A DNA stretch of 18,772 bases from Bacteroidales bacterium. Its GTDB lineage: Bacteria > Bacteroidota > Bacteroidia > Bacteroidales > WCHB1-69. Shown one piece after another: positions 12,880 to 18,772 of this stretch; position 1 is the first letter of the stretch; each line of letters opens with the position of its first letter. The position numbers were made by a program, and so were the translations under genes. A model generated the notes under the pieces. It was not told the origin of the DNA and did no database searches. It saw only the letters and a list, made by a program, of their open reading frames with translations. The stretch lies in assembly GCA_023229985.1 (NCBI GenBank), contig JALNYF010000041.1:1-18772 (forward strand), written 5' to 3'.

Positions 12880-14574
12880 ATGAAGCAATTAATTGAATGT
12901 GTTCCCAATTTTAGTGAGGGCAGAAATCCCGAAATCATCAAACAGATCACCGATGAAGTAGAAAAAGTGGAAGGCGTTAAGTTATTGGATGTGGACCCGG
13001 GCTTTTCTACCAACCGCACGGTAGTAACTTTTGTCGGTTCACCGGCAGATGTTGTGGAAGCGGCGTTCCGCGTAATACGCAAAGCGCAGGAGGTCATTGA
13101 TATGCGTTTTCATCACGGCGATCATCCCCGTTTTGGCGCAACCGATGTTTGTCCGTTGGTCCCGGTTTCCAATATTTCGATGGAAGAGACGGCAGAGTAT
13201 GCGCGTCAATTGGCAAAACGTGTCGGCGAGGAGTTGCAAATTCCGGTTTATTGTTACGAACATTCGGCATTTACGGAAGAACGCCAAAACTTGGCAAACT
13301 GCCGCCGCGGCGAATATGAAGGATTGAAGGAAAAAATCACCTCCGACCATTGGAAACCCGATTTTGGTCCTCATACGTTCAACGAGAGTGTGGCAAAAAG
13401 CGGTGCTTCCGCCATCGGCGCCCGCGATTTTTTAATTGCCGTCAATTTTAATCTGAATACTACCTCTACCCGCCGCGCCAACGCCATCGCTTTTGACGTG
13501 AGAGAAAAAGGTCGTCCCCAACGGGAAGGCGACCCCATTAGCGGAAAAATCGTGAAAGATGCCGACGGCAACAGCGTCATGATTCCGGGAACATTGAAAG
13601 GCACCAAAGCGATCGGCTGGTTCATCAAAGAATACGGCGTGGCACAAGTCTCCATGAACATCACCAATACCCGCCAAACTCCCCTCCACGTAGCTTTTGA
13701 AGAAATTGTCAATAAAGCTGCCGCCCGCGGAATCCGCATCACCGGAACCGAAATCGTGGGATTAGTTCCTAAATCGGCACTCATTGATGCAGCTCATTAT
13801 TTTCTGCAAAAACAACAACGCTCGCTCGGCATTGACGAAAAAGAACTGATGAAAATTGCCGTTAAATCAATGGGATTAGACGACCTCAAACCTTTTCATC
13901 CTGAAGAAAAAGTCATTGAATATCTGTTAGAAAAAGATAATTGTGCAGACCGCTTGGTGGATATGACATGCGCGGGCTTTGCCAACGAAACGGCATCCGA
14001 AAGTCCGGCTCCGGGCGGTGGTTCCATTTCCGCTTATATGGGGGCACTCGGTGCTGCCCTTGGCACCATGGTCGCCAACCTGTCGTCACACAAACCCGGC
14101 TGGGACAGCCGCTGGAAAGAGTTCTCCGATGTTGCCGTGAAAGGACAACAACTCAAAGAAGAACTCATCCGCTTAGTAGATGAAGATACCAATGCTTTCA
14201 ATCTGATAATGAGCGCTTTCGGTCTACCTAAGGGCAATGATGAAGAAAAAGCTGCCCGCAAACAAGCCATTCAGGAGGCAACAAAATTTGCAACGGAAGT
14301 GCCTTTTAAAACCGTGCAACGCTCTTTTGATGTTTTCGAGATTTGCGAAACCATGATTGAAAAAGGAAATCCTAATTCCATTACCGATGCAGCAGTGGGC
14401 GTTCTTTGCGCCGAAGCCGCCGTTACCGGCGCATACCTCAACGTTAAAATCAATGCCACCAGCTTGGACGATAAAGCGTTTGCCCAAGACATCGTTGCAA
14501 AAGCTCACGATTATGTGCTGAAAGCCAATGCCATCAAACAACGCCTGCTGAGCCACGTTGAATCCGTAATTTAA
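12880..14574 (+). CDS. ftcD: Bifunctional glutamate formimidoyltransferase/formimidoyltetrahydrofolate cyclodeaminase
   Basis: The enzyme takes the formimino group from N-formiminoglutamate, a histidine breakdown product, to tetrahydrofolate and then deaminates it to 5,10-methenyl-THF plus ammonia. The 564 residues carry the transferase N-domain, starting CVPNFSEGRN (7-16) with the catalytic His82 in GDHPRFGATDVCP, and then the second transferase domain (about 180-330), including VSMNITNTRQTPLH. The cyclodeaminase domain (about 353-560) begins with LVDMTCAGFANETASESPAPGGGS and is all-helical. The fused form is the same layout as in vertebrates and in many Bacteroidota. No hutH, hutU or hutI is present nearby. 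It is followed after 35 bp by gcvP with no terminator, so the two probably share one mRNA and both load THF with one-carbon units. Confidence 0.95.
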   Translation: MKQLIECVPNFSEGRNPEIIKQITDEVEKVEGVKLLDVDPGFSTNRTVVTFVGSPADVVEAAFRVIRKAQEVIDMRFHHGDHPRFGATDVCPLVPVSNISMEETAEYARQLAKRVGEELQIPVYCYEHSAFTEERQNLANCRRGEYEGLKEKITSDHWKPDFGPHTFNESVAKSGASAIGARDFLIAVNFNLNTTSTRRANAIAFDVREKGRPQREGDPISGKIVKDADGNSVMIPGTLKGTKAIGWFIKEYGVAQVSMNITNTRQTPLHVAFEEIVNKAAARGIRITGTEIVGLVPKSALIDAAHYFLQKQQRSLGIDEKELMKIAVKSMGLDDLKPFHPEEKVIEYLLEKDNCADRLVDMTCAGFANETASESPAPGGGSISAYMGALGAALGTMVANLSSHKPGWDSRWKEFSDVAVKGQQLKEELIRLVDEDTNAFNLIMSAFGLPKGNDEEKAARKQAIQEATKFATEVPFKTVQRSFDVFEICETMIEKGNPNSITDAAVGVLCAEAAVTGAYLNVKINATSLDDKAFAQDIVAKAHDYVLKANAIKQRLLSHVESVI

Positions 14575-14609
14575 AATAGTGCTACAATATATAATATAAA
14601 TAAGACCAA

Positions 14610-17459
14610 ATGATAAAAGACGATTTTACAACCCGCCACAACGGTCCAAACAATGAAGAGACCGCAAAAATGTTAAAGACCATCGGTGTTAAAACCATGG
14701 ACGAATTGATAGAAAAAACGATTCCGGCTTCGATCCGCCTTCCGAAAGATTTACCACTTCCAGACGGTATGCAAGAAGGTGAGTATCTGAATGTTATCAA
14801 TGCCCTCATGTCAAAAAACAAAGTTTACAAATCCTATATCGGCATGGGACATTATAACACGTACGTTCCCGCCGTTATTTTGAGAAATATCTTTGAAAAT
14901 CCGGGCTGGTACACGGCTTACACTCCTTACCAAGCCGAAATTTCGCAAGGCAGAATTGAAGCCTTGTTGAATTATCAAACCATGGTCAGCAGTTTGACGG
15001 GCATGCCCATTGCCAACGCTTCTTTGTTGGACGATGCCACTGCCGCCGGCGAGATGATGCTGATGTTCTACCACAGCCGCAGCCGCGATGCCGTAAAAAA
15101 CAACGTGAAGAAATATTTCGTTTCAGAAGATGTTTTTGAACACGTCGTTGCCGTCATGAAAACCAATGCCGAGCCACACGGTATCGAGTTGGTCATCGGC
15201 AAAGCCGACCAAGTGCAGTTAGATGAGACTTTCTTTGGCGCGATGATACAATATCCCAACCAACACGGGGCCATTCACAATTTTGGTGATTTTGTTGCTA
15301 ACGCCAAGTCACACAATATCTTTGTAGGTGTTGCCACCGACTTGTTGGCACTTACCCTGCTCACACCTCCCGGCGAATGGGGCGCAGATTGCGTGATGGG
15401 TTCCACCCAACGTTTCGGCATTCCTATGGGCTTCGGATCACCCGCTGCCGGCTTCTTCGCTTGCAAAGAAGATTTCAAACGCCAAATGCCCGGGCGTATC
15501 ATCGGTACGACCGTTGATGCCGAAGGAAACAGAGCCGTCCGCATGGCACTGCAAACCCGCGAACAACACATCAAACGCGAAAAAGCGACTTCCAATATCT
15601 GCACTGCCAGCGCACTGACCGCCATCATGGCCGGGTTCTATGCCATGTGGCACGGCGCAGAAGGTTTACGCAAAAAAGCATTGAAAATCAACGTATTAAC
15701 GGGCGTTTTGGCAAAAGAAGCCGCCCAATACGGGTTTACACAACATAATGAATTTTTCTTCGACACCATCTGCCTGGAAACCCCGAAAGGTATTACCACC
15801 GAAGACGTTAAGAAAATCGCCCTGAAACATCAAATCAATTTACAATATTGGTGCGAAACCTGCTTTTCGATTTCTTTAGACGAAACCGTTCTTTTGGAAA
15901 ATGTAAACGAAATTCTGGCTGTCTTGGCTGAAGCTGCCCACAAACCGTTTACTCCATTCGCTTGCCAACATTGTGACAATCCGCCAATGAATATTCCGGC
16001 AGAATTAACGAGAAAATCTCCCTTCTTGCAACAAGATATTTTCAATAAATATCATTCTGAAACCGAGATGATGAGATATATGAAGAAGTTGGAAATCAAA
16101 GACTTATCATTAAATAGAGCAATGATTCCGCTGGGTTCCTGCACGATGAAACTGAATGCAGCTGCCGAGATGTTACCGTTGAGCTGGGCGAATACGTGTG
16201 CCATTCATCCGTTTGTTCCCGCAGACCAAGCTGCCGGTTATTTGGAGATGATTGACGAAATGAGTCAATGGCTATGTACCATCACCGGTTTCAAAGCAAT
16301 GTCGCTCCAACCGAACTCCGGTGCTGCCGGCGAATATGCCGGTTTGATGGTCATTCGCAATTACCACATTCATCAAGGCAATGCACACCGCAATGTTTGT
16401 TTGATTCCCGCATCGGCACACGGCACCAATCCTGCCTCGTCCGCCAAAGCCGGTTATCAGATTATTGTTGTCAAATCTACCGAAGAGGGCGAAATTGACG
16501 TTGCCGACCTGAAAGAAAAAGCCGAAGCCAACAAAGAAAACTTGGCTTGTTTGATGATTACTTATCCTTCAACTCACGGTGTTTTTGAAGAAGCAGTTTT
16601 GGATATTATCAAAATTATCCACGAAAACGGCGGTTTGGTTTATATGGACGGTGCCAACATGAACGCACAAGTCGGTTTAACCTCACCGGGTCACATGGGG
16701 GCAGACGTTTGCCACTTGAATTTCCATAAGACCTTTGCCATGCCTCATGGCGGCGGCGGTCCCGGCGTGGGTGCCATCGGCGTTGCCGACTTCTTGGTGG
16801 ATTTCTTGCCGACACATGCATTGGTCAAAGTAGGCGGAAAATATGGTAGTCAGGTTGCATCCGCTCCTTACGGAAGTGCTTACTTATTGCCCATTACTTA
16901 CGGCTATTTGAAAATGCTGGGCGGTAGCGGACTGAAAAAAGTGACCGAATATGCCATCTTAAACGCCAATTATATCAAAACCCGTCTGCAAAACGATTAC
17001 AAAATCTTATACACCGGCAAACACGGCATGTGCGCTCACGAAATGATTTTGGATTGCAACGAATTTGAAAAGACAAGCGGCATTCTTGTCGGCGACATTG
17101 CCAAACGATTGATGGACTACGGTTTCCACGCTCCTACCGTTGCATTCCCCGTACACGGCACATTGATGGTAGAACCTACCGAAAGCGAACCATTGAGCGA
17201 AATTGACCGCCTTTGCGACGCATTAATCTCTATCCGTCAAGAAATTAGAGATATTGAAGAGGGCAAAGCCGACCGCGCCAACAATGTCATCAAACGCGCA
17301 CCGCACTCCATGCAAGTCGTTTGCGCCGACACGTGGGACAGACCATACACCCGCCAACAGGCAGCATTCCCAATGCCGCACGACGATAAATACTGGCCTG
17401 CCATTAGCAGAATTGACGACGCTTACGGCGACAGAAATTTAGTGTGCTGTATTGAATAA
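14610..17459 (+). CDS. gcvP: Glycine dehydrogenase (decarboxylating), P protein
   Basis: GcvP is the PLP-dependent P protein of the glycine cleavage system. It decarboxylates glycine and passes the aminomethyl group to lipoylated GcvH, feeding 5,10-methylene-THF formation. The 949-residue single chain has both halves: the N-terminal half begins with the usual FTTRHNGPN and continues with GMGHYNTYVPAVILRN and the TPYQAEISQGR segment. The C-terminal half contains PLGSCTMKLNA, and the PLP lysine is Lys707 in LNFHKTFAMPHGGGGPG, with the glycine-rich loop directly after it. The C-terminus is complete. GcvT and GcvH are not in the window. The gene follows ftcD closely and is closed by a strong terminator, marking the end of a two-gene unit. 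Confidence 0.97.
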   Translation: MIKDDFTTRHNGPNNEETAKMLKTIGVKTMDELIEKTIPASIRLPKDLPLPDGMQEGEYLNVINALMSKNKVYKSYIGMGHYNTYVPAVILRNIFENPGWYTAYTPYQAEISQGRIEALLNYQTMVSSLTGMPIANASLLDDATAAGEMMLMFYHSRSRDAVKNNVKKYFVSEDVFEHVVAVMKTNAEPHGIELVIGKADQVQLDETFFGAMIQYPNQHGAIHNFGDFVANAKSHNIFVGVATDLLALTLLTPPGEWGADCVMGSTQRFGIPMGFGSPAAGFFACKEDFKRQMPGRIIGTTVDAEGNRAVRMALQTREQHIKREKATSNICTASALTAIMAGFYAMWHGAEGLRKKALKINVLTGVLAKEAAQYGFTQHNEFFFDTICLETPKGITTEDVKKIALKHQINLQYWCETCFSISLDETVLLENVNEILAVLAEAAHKPFTPFACQHCDNPPMNIPAELTRKSPFLQQDIFNKYHSETEMMRYMKKLEIKDLSLNRAMIPLGSCTMKLNAAAEMLPLSWANTCAIHPFVPADQAAGYLEMIDEMSQWLCTITGFKAMSLQPNSGAAGEYAGLMVIRNYHIHQGNAHRNVCLIPASAHGTNPASSAKAGYQIIVVKSTEEGEIDVADLKEKAEANKENLACLMITYPSTHGVFEEAVLDIIKIIHENGGLVYMDGANMNAQVGLTSPGHMGADVCHLNFHKTFAMPHGGGGPGVGAIGVADFLVDFLPTHALVKVGGKYGSQVASAPYGSAYLLPITYGYLKMLGGSGLKKVTEYAILNANYIKTRLQNDYKILYTGKHGMCAHEMILDCNEFEKTSGILVGDIAKRLMDYGFHAPTVAFPVHGTLMVEPTESEPLSEIDRLCDALISIRQEIRDIEEGKADRANNVIKRAPHSMQVVCADTWDRPYTRQQAAFPMPHDDKYWPAISRIDDAYGDRNLVCCIE

Positions 17460-17474
17460 TTATTCCTTCCTATT

Positions 17475-17507
17475 AAAAAAGTCCCGTAAATTTTACGGGA
17501 CTTTTTT
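17475..17507 (+). terminator. Strong bidirectional-looking terminator after gcvP
   Basis: The arm AAAAAAGTCCCGTAAA (17475-17490) pairs perfectly with TTTACGGGACTTTTTT (17492-17507). The GC core GTCCCGT/ACGGGAC lies between an A run and a T run, which is the textbook rho-independent shape. It starts 16 bp after the gcvP stop codon and separates gcvP from the metallophosphoesterase gene. Confidence 0.92.
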
Positions 17508-17551
17508 GAAAATGACGGGGGCTATTATTATAATTTTATAATAAACTATAA

Positions 17552-18667
17552 ATGAAACACTTCACTTTTATCCTTATTTTCATTGCTCTGATTTTGGTGC
17601 TTAGCCTTGCCGTTTTCTATTTGTCGAAGCGGACCGCTTTTGTTTTTGATATAAAGCCCACTTGGTTTTATGTGGGTTATGCCGTTCTGTTATTAGCGGC
17701 TTATGGGGTGATGGCGGGTGCCATGCATTGGCAGACTTCCGGCTGGTTTGCCCATCTTGTCATTATCAGCAACCAAATAGTGTTAGGAATCTTGCTTTAT
17801 TTGTTGTTGTGTGGACTTGTCGTCGATTTGGTGCAACTTTTTGCCCATTTCAGCCCCAAAGTTTTCGGTATTGTGGTGGCCTCATTGACCATTCTTGTTT
17901 CTGGCTATATGATGTGGAATGCAGCCAGCCCCCGACTGAAGACGGTGAAAATTGCCATTCCGAAGTTGGAAAAACCATATCGCATTGTGCAATTAAGTGA
18001 CATGCATTTAGGGCAATTTCGCGGAAAGGATTTCCTGCAAAACATTGTCAATGAAATAAATGAGATAGATAACGTAGATGCGGTCATGATAACGGGAGAC
18101 ATGTTTGACAGCTACTACAATTATTCGGAAGAGACGTTAACGCCGTTGAAACAGATCAAAGTTCCGATCTATTTTGTAAACGGGAATCACGACATTTACA
18201 TTGATGATGTAGGAATCAAGGAGAAATTGCGCAAGATGAGTGTTCATGTTTTAGAAAATGAAGTGGCTAATTGTAAGGGCTTGCAAATCATTGGATTAAA
18301 CTACATGCGTCCCAACGATACATCGACGGACATGATGCACGTGCCAATGGGGAAAGAGACGATGGCATCGGTTTTGCCCACACTGCCGATTGACAGCACA
18401 TTGCCCACCATTTTGCTGCATCATAATCCGGTAGGAGCGGAACTCCTTGCCCCTCATGGCATTGATTTGTATTTATCGGGGCACACCCACGCCGGACAAC
18501 TCTTCCCGCTAACGCTCATCAATGGTTCTATCTTCGAATATAACAAAGGATTACATCAGGTTCAGAATGCCCATATTTACGTATCGGCAGGTTTGGGAAC
18601 CTTTGGCATTCCGATGCGCTTAGGTACGCACAGCGAGATAACGGTGATTGAGTTGGTGAGGGAGTGA
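17552..18667 (+). CDS. Membrane-anchored metallophosphoesterase
   Basis: The C-terminal two thirds (about 142-371) are a calcineurin-like phosphoesterase with all five metal-binding blocks: Asp150-x-His152 (LSDMHLG), GDMFD (182-186), GNHD (211-214), His290/His291 (LLHHNP) and GHTH (310-313). The N-terminal 130 residues carry about four hydrophobic segments (near 5-24, 38-58, 68-96 and 103-122), so the catalytic domain is tethered to the inner membrane. The layout resembles the YkuE/YaeI group, some of whose members act on lipid or UDP-linked substrates, but the true substrate here cannot be told. No TAnnTTTG box is visible in the 92-bp gap after gcvP, so the promoter is unclear. An A/T-only palindrome (17525-17544) lies just before the start codon. 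Confidence 0.9.
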   Translation: MKHFTFILIFIALILVLSLAVFYLSKRTAFVFDIKPTWFYVGYAVLLLAAYGVMAGAMHWQTSGWFAHLVIISNQIVLGILLYLLLCGLVVDLVQLFAHFSPKVFGIVVASLTILVSGYMMWNAASPRLKTVKIAIPKLEKPYRIVQLSDMHLGQFRGKDFLQNIVNEINEIDNVDAVMITGDMFDSYYNYSEETLTPLKQIKVPIYFVNGNHDIYIDDVGIKEKLRKMSVHVLENEVANCKGLQIIGLNYMRPNDTSTDMMHVPMGKETMASVLPTLPIDSTLPTILLHHNPVGAELLAPHGIDLYLSGHTHAGQLFPLTLINGSIFEYNKGLHQVQNAHIYVSAGLGTFGIPMRLGTHSEITVIELVRE

Positions 18668-18734
18668 AGGGAAAATCACGAAGTTACTTCTACGAGTCAA
18701 GTTTCTGTTATGGAGTGTTTGGTTTATCACCAAT

Positions 18735-18761
18735 AATGTTATGTAACGTTTTTTATTTTTT
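18735..18761 (+). terminator. Possible weak terminator after the metallophosphoesterase gene
   Basis: AATGTTA (18735-18741) and TAACGTT (18744-18750) can pair, with one G-U and only 2 nt between the arms, followed by a T-rich run (18751-18761). The stem is short and AT-rich. It lies about 70 bp after the stop codon and may end that transcript; nothing else is visible between 18668 and the window end. Confidence 0.35.
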
Positions 18762-18772
18762 GTGTTTGAAAT

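Noticed and set aside
17525..17544. 20-bp A/T-only palindrome before the metallophosphoesterase start as an operator
   Set aside because: A stretch made only of A and T forms palindromes easily by chance, and nothing else supports a binding site.

Overview
The window looks like chromosomal, mostly housekeeping DNA from a member of the Bacteroidota, probably order Bacteroidales. Several gene architectures typical of that group point the same way: a DAHP synthase fused to an AroQ chorismate mutase, a FeoA-FeoB fusion, a fused glutamate formimidoyltransferase/cyclodeaminase, and a single-chain glycine decarboxylase. Several intergenic regions carry TAnnTTTG-type -7 boxes, and Shine-Dalgarno sequences are mostly absent. 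The genus cannot be fixed from the sequence alone.

Left part (1-7785, + strand). The window opens inside the 3' end of an Rpn-family (PD-(D/E)XK nuclease/putative transposase) gene with a run of Leu-Glu-Gly-Lys repeats. About 330 bp without a convincing gene follow, then a tRNA-Leu(CAA) with its own promoter and a strong hairpin. Six genes are then packed head to tail with gaps of only 1-14 bp: lgt (lipoprotein diacylglyceryl transferase), rfbB (dTDP-glucose 4,6-dehydratase), a DAHP synthase/chorismate mutase fusion, sufE, an ABC-F ATPase and a GT39-type membrane glycosyltransferase. They look like one transcription unit that mixes envelope, aromatic, Fe-S and translation functions. The only promoter-like site seen upstream is that of the tRNA.

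Middle part (7780-12542, - strand). holA (DNA polymerase III delta), a DUF4328-like membrane protein and the FeoAB ferrous iron transporter lie in that transcriptional order, each with a candidate -7 box. The feoAB stop codon overlaps the convergent glycosyltransferase stop codon in a shared TTATAA. A perfect 34-bp palindrome lies between the DUF4328-like gene and feoAB.

Right part (12543-18772, + strand). A 337-bp divergent intergenic region holds candidate promoters for holA and for ftcD-gcvP. FtcD and GcvP both feed one-carbon units into tetrahydrofolate, from formiminoglutamate and from glycine respectively. A clear terminator follows gcvP. A membrane-anchored metallophosphoesterase closes the window.

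I found no CRISPR array, insertion sequence, phage gene or recognisable defence island, and nothing I would call an undescribed system. The more interesting observations are small: the tandem 12-bp repeats in the Rpn gene, the tRNA-hairpin-lgt junction, the 34-bp palindrome, the shared TTATAA stop, and altered residues in the chorismate mutase and ABC-F proteins.
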